Assembly: GCA_902168245.1 (NCBI GenBank)
Contig: CABHPA010000081.1
Span: forward strand, 1 to 63,613
Direction: 5' to 3'
From: Candidatus Melainabacteria bacterium
GTDB lineage: Bacteria; Cyanobacteriota; Vampirovibrionia; Vampirovibrionales; Vampirovibrionaceae
Length of the DNA stretch: 63,613 nt
Part shown: piece by piece, positions 50,863 to 59,582 of the stretch
How the letters are laid out: each line of letters starts with the position of its first letter
How positions within the stretch are numbered: position 1 is the stretch's first letter
Notes under the pieces: generated by a model
Seen by the model: only the letters and a program-made list of their open reading frames with translations
Told to the model about the DNA's origin: nothing
Databases searched by the model: none
Position numbers and translations under genes: made by a program

Positions 50863-51915
50863 TTAGGGCGTGTGGGCGAGCGCGCTTTCTTTCACCAGGT
50901 TGACCAGCAGGCGAACGTTTTCCACTGGGGTGGGCGGTAAAATGCCATGTCCCAGGTTGAAAATGTAACCCTGGTTGCCGCCTTCGCGCAACAACGATTG
51001 CACCATGGGTTTCAGCACTTCCGGCGGGCAGAAAAGCGCGGTGGAATCCAGGTTGCCTTGCAGGGCGAAGCGGGAACCCACAATATCCCTGGCGTTGGAA
51101 ATGGAAGTGAGCGGGTCTACGCTGATGACATCCGGCCCGGCTTCCGCCATGAGCGGCAACAAGCCCCGGCTGTTATTCACGTACAAAATGACCGGCGCCT
51201 GATCGTGGCTCAGGTTGCTGATAATCTGCTGATGATAGGGCAGAATAAAGCGGCGGTACTCTTCTTCAGATAGAATGCCGCCCCAGGTGTCAAACAACTG
51301 CACCACTTGCGCGCCTGCCTCAATCTGGGCGTTCAGGTACAACGTCACCGTTTTGGCCAGTTTGCCCAACAGGCGGTGCAGCACGTCCGGCGCTTCGTAC
51401 ATCATGCCCTTAATCTTGGCGAAATGACGGCTTCCGCCGCCTTCAATCATGTAAGTCGCCAGCGTCCATGGGGAACCGGCGAAACCGATCAGCGCCGTAT
51501 CTGGGCTGGAGGCGAGTTCCGAGCGCAACTTGCGCAAAACGTCCATTACAAAGCCGGTTTTCTCAACCGGATCGGGAATAATCAATCGATCCACATCGGC
51601 GGCGCATTGAATGGGGTTGGGGAAAGACGGCCCGCCATCGCCGAACACCACTTCCATTCCCATTGCTTCCGGCGGAATCAGAATGTCGGAGAACATGATC
51701 ACCCCGTCCATGCCAAAGGCATGATAGGGTTGCAAACTCACTTCCGCCGCCAAATCCGGCGACTTGCACAGTTCCAGAAAGCCCACCTTTTCCCGAATGG
51801 CCCGGTACTCCGGCATGTAGCGTCCCGCTTGGCGCATCAGCCAAACCGGCGGGCGATCCAGGGTTTCCTTGCGGCAGGCGCGAATCAGGCGAGGGGTGGT
51901 GGCTGAGGGACTCAA
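50863..51915 (-). CDS. hemE: Uroporphyrinogen decarboxylase HemE
   Basis: Converts uroporphyrinogen III to coproporphyrinogen III. The 350-residue barrel has RPPVWLMRQAGRYMPEYRAI, PYHAFGMDGVIMFSDIL with the catalytic Asp, GFAGSPWTLATYMIEGGGS and the C-terminal NLGHGILPPTPVENV. The start is an unusual TTG at 51915 behind AAAAGGA; no ATG lies between it and the first conserved residues. It heads the hemE-hemN-hemH-hemG transcript. Confidence 0.94.
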   Translation of the reverse strand: MSPSATTPRLIRACRKETLDRPPVWLMRQAGRYMPEYRAIREKVGFLELCKSPDLAAEVSLQPYHAFGMDGVIMFSDILIPPEAMGMEVVFGDGGPSFPNPIQCAADVDRLIIPDPVEKTGFVMDVLRKLRSELASSPDTALIGFAGSPWTLATYMIEGGGSRHFAKIKGMMYEAPDVLHRLLGKLAKTVTLYLNAQIEAGAQVVQLFDTWGGILSEEEYRRFILPYHQQIISNLSHDQAPVILYVNNSRGLLPLMAEAGPDVISVDPLTSISNARDIVGSRFALQGNLDSTALFCPPEVLKPMVQSLLREGGNQGYIFNLGHGILPPTPVENVRLLVNLVKESALAHTP

Positions 51916-52239
51916 GGGCGGTATCCTTTTTTATTGGGGTTTTATTTTTTAGCAGTTTTATCGGTGTGTTGTTAAGCGTTCTATAAAATCGGCCGAGGGG
52001 GAATCCGCTTTTATGGAAGGCTCTAGATAACCGTTATCATATCCCAAACCCTGGCGAACGCCAAAACCGGGATCGTTGTGTCACTATCGTGTGTGTAGTA
52101 AATTCAACAGGCTCGCTCAAAGCCATAGTGCGATATTTTCATTATATCGTTTTTGTTTTTTGCTCCAAAGTGCTTTACTTCATTGGTCGGCCACTCTCCC
52201 AATTGACCGGGTGAGGCAATGCCGACGGAGAAAACACCG

Positions 52240-53145
52240 ATGTCATCCCTTGAAACTGTAAACGGCCGCCTTTCGCCTGCCCAGGCGGGCTTTATCTATT
52301 GGCTGAACGGCCTGGCCCCGGTCGCCACCAATATCGTCACCCCGCTCATTACCTACTGGTTTCTGCGGGGCAAGCCGGATAAAACCCTGCTGCAAAAGTA
52401 TAACCTGCAAGTTAACGAAGTCGGTCGCCAGTTGGTCAGCGGTACCATTGGCCTGCTGAGCTATTTTGGCGGTGGCGAGTTAACCCGTGGCGGCATTAAC
52501 CTGGGTTTTGACCGGGATCAAAAAATGGATGCCGCCACCAAGCAGATTGCCATGACCGTGGGCGGGGTGGCTACCAGCTTTTTGGGGTTTGCTATTTTGC
52601 GTCCCATGCTGAGCGCCGACCTGATCTGCAAGTTCCTGAAGCGGGAAGGGGGCGAGGTGCTCTCGTTCAGTGAGAAGGAATTGCGTTCCCATCTGGCCAA
52701 AATGGCTACCTCCCCCGGTAAATTTTCCGTAGATGGGGCCATGGACGGTATTATTCGCCAAAAGCGCGCCGATATAGCGATAGGCGGTAAGAATAACCAT
52801 TGGCTTTTCGGGCCGATCCAAAGCTGGGTGGACAAAAATCTGGTGCCGGACGGCGTTCCCAAGTTGGGTAAAACGGCGGCCTACGCCACGGGCGTCTTAA
52901 CTGCCTACCTGGGTAGCCTTACCTTGATGTTATGGGGCATTAACCGATTATTGGGGCCAGCTGCCCGCCCTGCCCAACCGCCGCTGGAAGTGCCGCATAC
53001 CTGGCAGGGCTGGCAAGCGCCCAAGCTATACGTGCTGGATTACATGGCCGGTGCGCAAGGCTTTTCCCGGCCGATGGGGCCATACTTCGCCCGGAATTTC
53101 TCCTATGGAGCCAACAATCCCATGATGCCCCTGCCCTGGCGCTAG
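52240..53145 (+). CDS. Hypothetical membrane protein (301 residues)
   Basis: It starts MSSLETVNGRLSPAQAGFIY at an ATG with GGAG nine bases upstream; an ATG at 52219 is possible but has too short a spacer. Membrane-like segments appear at about residues 20-45 (YWLNGLAPVATNIVTPLITY), 68-88, 105-130 (IAMTVGGVATSFLGFAILRP) and 215-240 (YATGVLTAYLGSLTLMLWGI). A polar loop with KATSPGKF-like sequence separates the middle segments. The C-terminus is Pro/Trp-rich. No family was identified. It converges on the symporter with a four-base overlap. The 51916-52239 region upstream has no gene or clear promoter. Confidence 0.6.
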   Translation: MSSLETVNGRLSPAQAGFIYWLNGLAPVATNIVTPLITYWFLRGKPDKTLLQKYNLQVNEVGRQLVSGTIGLLSYFGGGELTRGGINLGFDRDQKMDAATKQIAMTVGGVATSFLGFAILRPMLSADLICKFLKREGGEVLSFSEKELRSHLAKMATSPGKFSVDGAMDGIIRQKRADIAIGGKNNHWLFGPIQSWVDKNLVPDGVPKLGKTAAYATGVLTAYLGSLTLMLWGINRLLGPAARPAQPPLEVPHTWQGWQAPKLYVLDYMAGAQGFSRPMGPYFARNFSYGANNPMMPLPWR

Positions 53146-54596
53146 GGTGTAGCTTGGATAGAGGGAATGGGTGGCTCTGCCGTGTTTGCTAGCTTGGGGG
53201 GATTGGTGTCCTGCAAAAACCAGTAGCCAACGCCAAAGCCTAAACCGCTGCACCCAACCCCCAGCAGGGTGGAATACGGCCAATCGGGCCATAAAAGCCA
53301 GTTGGGCAGCACATGGTTTTGAATCAACGCGCTGATGAACACCACGCTTGCGCCGCACACCATGCCTAAAATCCCGCTCCAACGGCCCGGACGCTTGAGA
53401 TAAAGCATGCCCACCACCGGGAAAAACATGCTGGAAGCGTAAATATCGGCGGAAATCCACAAAATCTTGATTAAATCCTGGTAATACAGCGCAATGGCCA
53501 TGGCGGGCAGCACAATCAGCACGGTGGCCAGTCGACCCACCCATAACAGTTCCCGGTTAGAGGCGTTGGGGCGAAAAAAGCCCTGATAGACATCGCGGGT
53601 CAGGGTCAGGCTGCCAATGTTCATGGAGGAATCCATGGTGGAAGTGACCGCCGATAAAAAGCCCAGTAGCACCAGCGCACTCAGGAGCGGGTGCGGTATC
53701 TGCTGAGCCAGGGCAATCAGCACAGCCTCGTTTTTGCCGATGAGTTGGGCGCTTAGCAAGCCGATAACAATAATCATGGAAAACAGAAAAGCCATCATCA
53801 GCGTGGCCTGCCATCCGGCTTTAAAGGCCAAGTCCGGGTTGCGGGTGGAGGACATGCGCTGCCACATTTCCGGAGCGATGCACCAGGCCAGCACAAAGGT
53901 GAATGTCAGAAAGATATTGTGCCGCCAGCCATGCGCAATATCCCAGAACCGGGCGGGTTGGCTGGCTAAAAAATGCCGCCAGGCGGTGGCATCCGGCACG
54001 GCGTGTGTGGCGGTGAAGGCCAGCAAAATTAAAAAGCCCACCGTAATAAAGGCCACCTGCGTAATATCGGTGACGACCACCGTAAAATACCCGCCCCACA
54101 TGGCGTAACTGACCACCGCCGCCGTGCTGAGGACGGTGGCCCAGGTAATGTCCAAGCCGAACACCATTTGAAAGAACTTGCCCGCCACCACCATTTGCGA
54201 CCCAATCAGCACCGTGGTGGAAGCAATGATGATGAGCGCCAGCAGCAGGCGGCCCGCCTTGCCGTAGTGCGCCTCAATGGCCTCCGGCTGCGACATGAAA
54301 GACTGCCGGGCCACCGGCTTGGCCATAAACAGAGTGATGACGATAAACGATAGCACCGAGGGAATCACAATTTGCCACGCGCCGCTCAGTCCCTGATCGT
54401 GAAAGGCGTTGATAGAACCCATGGTGGAGGCCGCCCCGAACCAGGAGGCCACAAAGGTCAGGGCCACCGGCAACGCGCCCAGGCTTCGCCCCGCCAGGAA
54501 GAAATCCTTCAGGTTTTCCACCCGCCGGGAAAAGAAGCGGGCCACCATCAGGAGGATGGCGAAATAGGCAATCAGAAATAACAGGGATAGCGTCAT
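53142..54596 (-). CDS. Sodium:solute symporter (SSF family)
   Basis: A membrane transporter of 484 residues with about 13 helices. FFLAGRSLGALPVALTFVAS, ASWFGAASTMGSINAFHDQG and the sodium-site helix GFLSAVTSTMDSSMNIGSLT are classic SSF motifs. The helices at WGGYFTVVVTDITQVAFITV and AWCIAPEMWQRMSSTRNPDL belong to the same family. The solute could be proline, pantothenate, a monocarboxylate or a sugar; sequence does not tell. The catabolic genes upstream make an organic acid such as glycolate an attractive idea, but there is no direct link. Confidence 0.92.
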   Translation of the reverse strand: MTLSLLFLIAYFAILLMVARFFSRRVENLKDFFLAGRSLGALPVALTFVASWFGAASTMGSINAFHDQGLSGAWQIVIPSVLSFIVITLFMAKPVARQSFMSQPEAIEAHYGKAGRLLLALIIIASTTVLIGSQMVVAGKFFQMVFGLDITWATVLSTAAVVSYAMWGGYFTVVVTDITQVAFITVGFLILLAFTATHAVPDATAWRHFLASQPARFWDIAHGWRHNIFLTFTFVLAWCIAPEMWQRMSSTRNPDLAFKAGWQATLMMAFLFSMIIVIGLLSAQLIGKNEAVLIALAQQIPHPLLSALVLLGFLSAVTSTMDSSMNIGSLTLTRDVYQGFFRPNASNRELLWVGRLATVLIVLPAMAIALYYQDLIKILWISADIYASSMFFPVVGMLYLKRPGRWSGILGMVCGASVVFISALIQNHVLPNWLLWPDWPYSTLLGVGCSGLGFGVGYWFLQDTNPPKLANTAEPPIPSIQATP

Positions 54597-54675
54597 GTCT
54601 CTATCAGAAAAACCGGACGAAGGCTTCTGTTGCCTTGCGGGCGAAAGGCTTTTGAACCCAGATCCGTGTCCTTCT

Positions 54676-55365
54676 TCAAGAAGAACCCAGATTCAAGGGA
54701 ATATCCAGCTTCAGCAGGCAATTCTTAAAATCGTCCGGTAAGTGGCGAATCCGGTCTTCCGCAGTGGGGTAGGGGAGGACTTTCCCAATTAGCCTGACCT
54801 GGCGCTGGGTTAGGGCGTTATCCAGCGTTGGGGGAAGGGTTTCATCCTGGTATCGGTTTAAAATCAGGGCCGGAGTGTATAATACCTCGCCTTCCTGCGG
54901 GGGCTGCCAGTCGATGAGTCCTTGGGGCGTCACGATTTCAACCGCTCGAATCTGTTCTTCCGGCAATAACTGACGCAGTAGCGGATGATATCCGTCTATC
55001 ACCACGTAATCGTATGTTTTTGCCAGTCGGTTCAGGCCATAGCGCAGCTTGTCCTTGTCGGCAATGCCGATTTCCTCGGGCAGGTTGCCGACGGTTAGCA
55101 GTTCGTTTTCCTCGCCCACGCCCACAGTCAGGTCGTGGAAGGCCCAGTCAATCGCCTCCCGCGAGCCGGTGGCTTCAGGACGCTGCCCAAACAGTCTGCC
55201 TAGCGTTAGCTGGGGCGGTTCGGGCGCCAAAATAAGCGTGAGCTTCTGATCCGGCGAGGCGTCGATAAATAAAACGGAAGTGGGTGTCAGTTCCTCTCCC
55301 AGAATGTTGGCCAGGGTGGTTTTGCCCGCGCCGGGTTTGCCTGTCAGTTCAATAATAGCCTGCAT
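54676..55365 (-). CDS. ParA/CooC-like P-loop ATPase
   Basis: A 229-residue SIMIBI-class ATPase. The Walker A is ELTGKPGAGKTTLANILGEE, with the Lys in the deviant GKxGxGKT position; VLFIDASPDQ is the following strand, and YDYVVIDGYHPLLRQL carries Walker B. It resembles CooC/ParA/MinD proteins involved in cofactor insertion, polar placement or septum positioning. It lies between the symporter and the LapA-like gene on the same strand. No ParB, MinE or hydrogenase gene is near, so the client is unknown. Confidence 0.72.
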   Translation of the reverse strand: MQAIIELTGKPGAGKTTLANILGEELTPTSVLFIDASPDQKLTLILAPEPPQLTLGRLFGQRPEATGSREAIDWAFHDLTVGVGEENELLTVGNLPEEIGIADKDKLRYGLNRLAKTYDYVVIDGYHPLLRQLLPEEQIRAVEIVTPQGLIDWQPPQEGEVLYTPALILNRYQDETLPPTLDNALTQRQVRLIGKVLPYPTAEDRIRHLPDDFKNCLLKLDIPLNLGSS

Positions 55366-55393
55366 GGCTCAGTGGTTTTCTCTCATACGCATG

Positions 55394-55759
55394 TTAACGG
55401 GGCTGGTTGCTTTTCAGGGCTTCGCTCAAGGCTTTTTCCAGGGTTTGAACCTTGCTTTCCAGCACTTTTACCTTGCTTTCCGCATCTTCCTTGGAGACAT
55501 CCCTGCGTTCCAGCTCGCGGCTGGTTCGTTTTTTCTGATCCGACAGCGTCAGGATCTGATCCCACATTCTTAACAGAATCCCGCCACCCATCAGCAGGCT
55601 TGCCACGGCCAGCAACAAACCCAACGAAACCTGCGGCAGGCTCCAGGCTAGGAACTGAACCGGCACTTCAGCCGAGACATTCTGGACAATCAAGCTGAGT
55701 GTTGAGGCCAGAAAAACAATCGAGACGATGGTTAGTAGCAATCGCTGGGCTTTTAGCAT
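55394..55759 (-). CDS. LapA-domain (DUF1049) membrane protein
   Basis: 121 residues with two membrane helices (LLLTIVSIVFLASTLSLIVQ and LGLLLAVASLLMGGGILLRM) separated by a VQFLAWSLPQ loop. This is the signature of the lipopolysaccharide-assembly LapA domain. A cytoplasmic coiled coil (SKVKVLESKVQTLEKALSEA) follows. LapA with LapB regulates LpxC turnover in E. coli; no LapB is seen here, though the TPR protein at 18051 is LapB-like in layout (one helix plus TPRs). Confidence 0.7.
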   Translation of the reverse strand: MLKAQRLLLTIVSIVFLASTLSLIVQNVSAEVPVQFLAWSLPQVSLGLLLAVASLLMGGGILLRMWDQILTLSDQKKRTSRELERRDVSKEDAESKVKVLESKVQTLEKALSEALKSNQPR

Positions 55760-55872
55760 CGTGTTCCGCTTTAACTTGGGGCACTGCCATCTTGTCGAAG
55801 CGATTTTGCCCGACAGGATTTAAAACCTCATTTTGCCTTAAATCGGTTGATCTTTCAATTTTATTGTTAAGT

Positions 55873-56841
55873 TTAAAGTTCCGATAACCATTGCCAAACC
55901 CTGGTTAATTCAGGATCCTGGGGAATTTCAAAGGTTAACCGCTCTTCGGTAAGGGGATGCGTAAAACTGAGCCGAAAGGCTTGCAGGAGTTGTCCCTGGG
56001 TTTTGAGTTTAATCACTTTGTCAATGCCGCTGCCGTAAAGCGGATCTCCCAGCAGCGGATGCCCCAGGTGGCTCATATGCACCCGAATCTGGTGGGTGCG
56101 CCCTGTTTCCAGGCTGAGTTGCAGCAAGGCATATTTGTCTCCGATTCGCTCCAGCACTTGCCAGTGGGTGACTGCCGCCCGTCCATCGGGCATAATAGCC
56201 ATCTTGTCCCGGTTTTTGGGGTTGCGGCCAATGGGTGCGTCCACGGTTCCCCGATCCTCCCTGAACTGACCCTGGGCGATGGCCCGGTAATCGCGGCGGG
56301 CGGTTTTTTCCTTGAGCTGGGCGGATAAATGAAAGTGCGCTGCGTCCGTTTTGGCCACCATCAGCAGGCCGGAAGTTTCCCGATCCAGTCGATGCACGAT
56401 GCCGGGGCGAATCATGCCGTTAATGCCTGACAAGCTGCTCCCGCAATGTGCTAGCAGGGCATTCACCAGGGTGCCATGCCGCTCCCGGCCTGTGGGGTGG
56501 GTCAGCATGCCGCTGGGCTTGTTCACCACCAACAGCGCCGCATCTTCGTATATCACATCCAGCGGGATGGCTTCGGCTTCCAGCGCGATGGGCTGGGCGT
56601 CCGGTATTTCCACGCACAAGGCATCGCCTTCCTTTAATCTGAAAGAAGGCTTGGTTTCCGGCTTTTGGTTGACTGTGACCCGGCCTTCCTTAATCAGCGC
56701 CTGGAGTCGTTCACGAGACAAGGCGTAATCCTCCAGCTCGCTTGCCAGTAACTTGTCCAGCCGTTCGCCCTGCATTTCCTCGCCAACCAGTACCTGATGA
56801 CGGGTGGGCGCTAGGCTTTCAGGGGTTCTGTCTGGATTCAT
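55873..56841 (-). CDS. rluD: 23S rRNA pseudouridine synthase, RluD type
   Basis: Converts uridines in the large-subunit rRNA to pseudouridine. The N-terminal S4 RNA-binding domain has RLDKLLASELEDYALSRERL and LIKEGRVTVNQKPET. The catalytic domain contains VVNKPSGMLTHPTGRERHGT, RPGIVHRLDRETSGLLMVAK with the catalytic Asp, and LETGRTHQIRVHMSHLGHPL. At 322 residues it is of normal size. Its ATG lies inside the end of lspA (23-base overlap), so the two are coupled. Confidence 0.92.
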   Translation of the reverse strand: MNPDRTPESLAPTRHQVLVGEEMQGERLDKLLASELEDYALSRERLQALIKEGRVTVNQKPETKPSFRLKEGDALCVEIPDAQPIALEAEAIPLDVIYEDAALLVVNKPSGMLTHPTGRERHGTLVNALLAHCGSSLSGINGMIRPGIVHRLDRETSGLLMVAKTDAAHFHLSAQLKEKTARRDYRAIAQGQFREDRGTVDAPIGRNPKNRDKMAIMPDGRAAVTHWQVLERIGDKYALLQLSLETGRTHQIRVHMSHLGHPLLGDPLYGSGIDKVIKLKTQGQLLQAFRLSFTHPLTEERLTFEIPQDPELTRVWQWLSEL

Positions 56842-57334
56842 GGGAAGGGGCCAGCGGCGGTTCGGGCGTTTGGGCTTCCGGCTGGCCTTTCAGGTGGGTA
56901 TAGGCCAGCAGAATAACGCCGCAGAAAATAAAACTGTCCGCCACGTTGAAGATTGGGTAGCGGATGGCGATCAGATCTAAAAAGTCGGTGACATGGCCCA
57001 GGAAGATGCGATCCAGCAGATTGCCCAGCGCCCCGCCTAAAATGAGGGCCATGGCGGGTAGCTCCCCCTTGTAAAACTGCCGCCGGGAGAGGCCGTAGGC
57101 CAGTAACGCCAGAAACAGCAGGCTGGTAAAGCCGGTGAGCAACTGGGGCTGGTTATGGAGCATGCTGAACGCCGCGCCCGTGTTGTAAGCCAGGCTCAAG
57201 TGGAACACATTGGGGATGACGGGCAGCGAATGGACGGGGGTTAAGCACAGCTTGGCAGCCCATTTGCTGGCCTGATCCAGCAGGGCGAAGCCTAAGGTCA
57301 GGCAAAGCAGTATCCATTTGGGGTTTTGTTTCAT
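56819..57334 (-). CDS. lspA: Lipoprotein signal peptidase LspA
   Basis: Inner-membrane aspartic protease that cleaves lipoprotein signal peptides. The 171 residues span four helices. FALLDQASKWAAK, AYNTGAAFSML and the two catalytic Asp in GGALGNLLDRIFLGHVTDFL and PIFNVADSFIFCGV are all present. The C-terminal tail after LKGQPEA is longer and proline-rich. lspA-rluD order is common. Confidence 0.95.
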   Translation of the reverse strand: MKQNPKWILLCLTLGFALLDQASKWAAKLCLTPVHSLPVIPNVFHLSLAYNTGAAFSMLHNQPQLLTGFTSLLFLALLAYGLSRRQFYKGELPAMALILGGALGNLLDRIFLGHVTDFLDLIAIRYPIFNVADSFIFCGVILLAYTHLKGQPEAQTPEPPLAPSHESRQNP

Positions 57335-57362
57335 GAAAGTCGGAAAGTTCTTTTTTTAAAGG

Positions 57363-58397
57363 TTAGTCTTGCGGTGGGGTTTCCAGTTCCGGCTGGTTGG
57401 AGCCGCCCATGTCGTCATCTTCGCCGGAGCCGGATGGTAAGGCCGGTTCCACTTTGACTTTGCCGTCAGCAGTGCTGTGGGTAATTTGCTGGGCGGGGTT
57501 TTCTTCCTGAAAGGAGCTTTTGGGAATCACATTAACCCGTTTGACGACGGTTAAAATGCCCTTCAGGTTAATGGTGGGGCGTTCCTGGTCGTCCTGGCCA
57601 ATTTCGGTGAAGCCCACGGTCGCTGTCACCACTTCGTTGTTGTTGCTGGCATTGGCCTTGAAAATCCGCTCCAAATCGGTTTTGTCGGTGGATAGGGTGC
57701 GGAATTTATCTTTGCTGGAATGCTGAGGGTAGGTCAAAGGCTCCTGAGACAGCGTGGCAAAGGCAATGTTGCCGGAAGGGACGCCAACTTTCACCTTGGC
57801 GGTGTAGGCATCCCCGGAGAAAACCTGTTCCGGGCTTTCCACGTCAATATCCACGTTGTCGAACGGGCCGTAAATAATGGTGGCTTTTTCGTACAGCGTG
57901 GCGTCACTCACGATTTCCCACTGTTTGCCAACCTTGTGCAGGTACAGCATCCCGCGGGAGCGGCTTTTCATGGTGCCGGGCTTGCTGCTGATCACCGGAT
58001 CTACCTTGGCGGTGGCGGTGGCGGTATCAATGCTTTCCACGGTGGCCCAGCCGCCGTTAATGCGAATCTCCAGCACCTGGCTATCGTATTTAATGTCGGG
58101 GAACATTTTCCAGGTGTCTTGAATCAGGCCGCGAATGTCTTTCAGGCTCAGGCTGTCCCCGCTGCTGAAATTGGGCGAGTAATGCCGGAGAACCCCGTCC
58201 ATCTCGTGTCGGTTGGAGGCGGCCATCAGGTCGCGCAGAACCTCTTGCACGGCGGTGGCGTCCTGCAAGTCGGTTTTGGACACCTCAATATGCAATGAGG
58301 GTGCGGGAACCGTTTTGGCGGCATGCGCCACGGGCAGCCCCAAGGGGGATGTCGCCAGCATGGCGAGCAGGGAGAGGGAAAAGACGATTTTGCGCAT
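57363..58397 (-). CDS. Secreted NTF2-like protein of unknown function
   Basis: 344 residues with an N-terminal signal peptide (MRKIVFSLSLLAMLATSPLG, cleavage after AHA). Residues about 45-170 form an NTF2-like cone (AVQEVLRDLMAASNRHEMDG; LKDIRGLIQDTWKMFPDIKY; RGMLYLHKVGKQWEIVSDAT). The second half is beta-rich (DNVDIDVESPEQVFSGDAYT) and the end is acidic and Pro-rich. It is presumably periplasmic. It ends 29 bases before lspA on the same strand. No enzymatic motif was seen. Confidence 0.72.
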   Translation of the reverse strand: MRKIVFSLSLLAMLATSPLGLPVAHAAKTVPAPSLHIEVSKTDLQDATAVQEVLRDLMAASNRHEMDGVLRHYSPNFSSGDSLSLKDIRGLIQDTWKMFPDIKYDSQVLEIRINGGWATVESIDTATATAKVDPVISSKPGTMKSRSRGMLYLHKVGKQWEIVSDATLYEKATIIYGPFDNVDIDVESPEQVFSGDAYTAKVKVGVPSGNIAFATLSQEPLTYPQHSSKDKFRTLSTDKTDLERIFKANASNNNEVVTATVGFTEIGQDDQERPTINLKGILTVVKRVNVIPKSSFQEENPAQQITHSTADGKVKVEPALPSGSGEDDDMGGSNQPELETPPQD

Positions 58398-58599
58398 GAG
58401 TCACTCGATTCGAAGCTTAACGAATGTCCCCTTATTGTAACCGAAGATGCAGGCGGCGCGCTTCCAAAAAGTGAATGATCCGCAACGGTTATAAGGCATT
58501 TTCTGGCGACCCATTCGTTCCGCCCGGGTTCTGCAGGGGACATAAGCAGCAAAGATGTCGAGCATCCCGACATGTTCCCGTTTGGCGGAGCAGCCCGTT

Positions 58600-59568
58600 T
58601 TATCTCAGATAATCCAGCAGGCTGGTTTGCATAATGCGCCCGGTTACGCTCAGCGAAGCCTCAAACAGGTTCTGCTGCTGGTTCATGTTGGCCACCAGCG
58701 AGGGCATATCGATATCCTGAAGGGAGGAATACTGCTGGGTTAAAATCGATTTTCGCTCTTCCAGCCGATCCTGGGTGACTTGCAGCCGGTTTGTAGTGGA
58801 ACCTACAATGGCCTGGTTGCTGAGTACGGTGTTCAGGTCAGTGGTCAGCTCGTTCAGGCGGTTTCGGATTTCAGTCAACTGGTTCGGGTCGCCGCTGGCT
58901 TGCAGATCCTGCTTGAGATCGATCAGGGTTTTAAACAGCCCGTGCGAACTGGCTGAATAGGTGGCCGGTAGCGGCGGCGCGGCAGCGGTAACTTGCACCT
59001 GTCCCAGCAGGTCGTCGCCGTTAATGTTGGTGGTCAGCTGGATGCCCCGTGAGATTTCCACGCTGCGTTGCCAGCTTTCGGTGGTGGGGGTGCCGTTGTA
59101 GGTAATGTCGTCGCCGTTACGGCTAAAAGGTGCGGTGTCGGTTTTAAAGCCCCCAAAAATATATTTCCCGCTGATGTCGGTATTGCCCAGTTGCACCAAC
59201 TGGTTGATGATCTGGTCGATTTCCAGGGCGATGGCGTTGCGGCCGTCCTGGTTGTTGGTAAAGTTGGCGCCCTGGGTGGCCAGTTCCTGCGCGCGCTGAA
59301 CCAGATCGACCATGTTGCCCATAACCGTGTCCCCGGTGTTGGCTTCGGATAACGCGTCCTGAACGTTAGCGGCATAGCGGTCGTCGGTGCGGATGGTATT
59401 GGACAGATCCAGTACGCGGGTCAGCCCGATGGGGTCGTCCGACGGGCGGTTGATGTTTTGCCCGGAGGACAGCTTCTTTTGCATGGCGGAGAGGGACGAC
59501 AGGTTGTTGCCGAGCTGGTTGAGGGCTTCATTGGTCATAATGGAATTGGTGATGCGATTGATACCCAT
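58600..59568 (-). CDS. flgL: Flagellar hook-associated protein FlgL (HAP3)
   Basis: Joins the hook-FlgK zone to the filament. The 322-residue protein is flagellin-like at both ends (MGINRITNSIMTNEALNQLG; LSSGQNINRPSDDPIGLTRV) with DLVQRAQELATQGANFTNNQ and DISGKYIFGGFKTDTAPFSR typical of FlgL. AAGGAGTGG precedes the ATG. It is last in the flgI-J-x-N-K-L operon, 14 bases after flgK. Confidence 0.94.
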   Translation of the reverse strand: MGINRITNSIMTNEALNQLGNNLSSLSAMQKKLSSGQNINRPSDDPIGLTRVLDLSNTIRTDDRYAANVQDALSEANTGDTVMGNMVDLVQRAQELATQGANFTNNQDGRNAIALEIDQIINQLVQLGNTDISGKYIFGGFKTDTAPFSRNGDDITYNGTPTTESWQRSVEISRGIQLTTNINGDDLLGQVQVTAAAPPLPATYSASSHGLFKTLIDLKQDLQASGDPNQLTEIRNRLNELTTDLNTVLSNQAIVGSTTNRLQVTQDRLEERKSILTQQYSSLQDIDMPSLVANMNQQQNLFEASLSVTGRIMQTSLLDYLR

Positions 59569-59582
59569 GATGAACCACTCCT

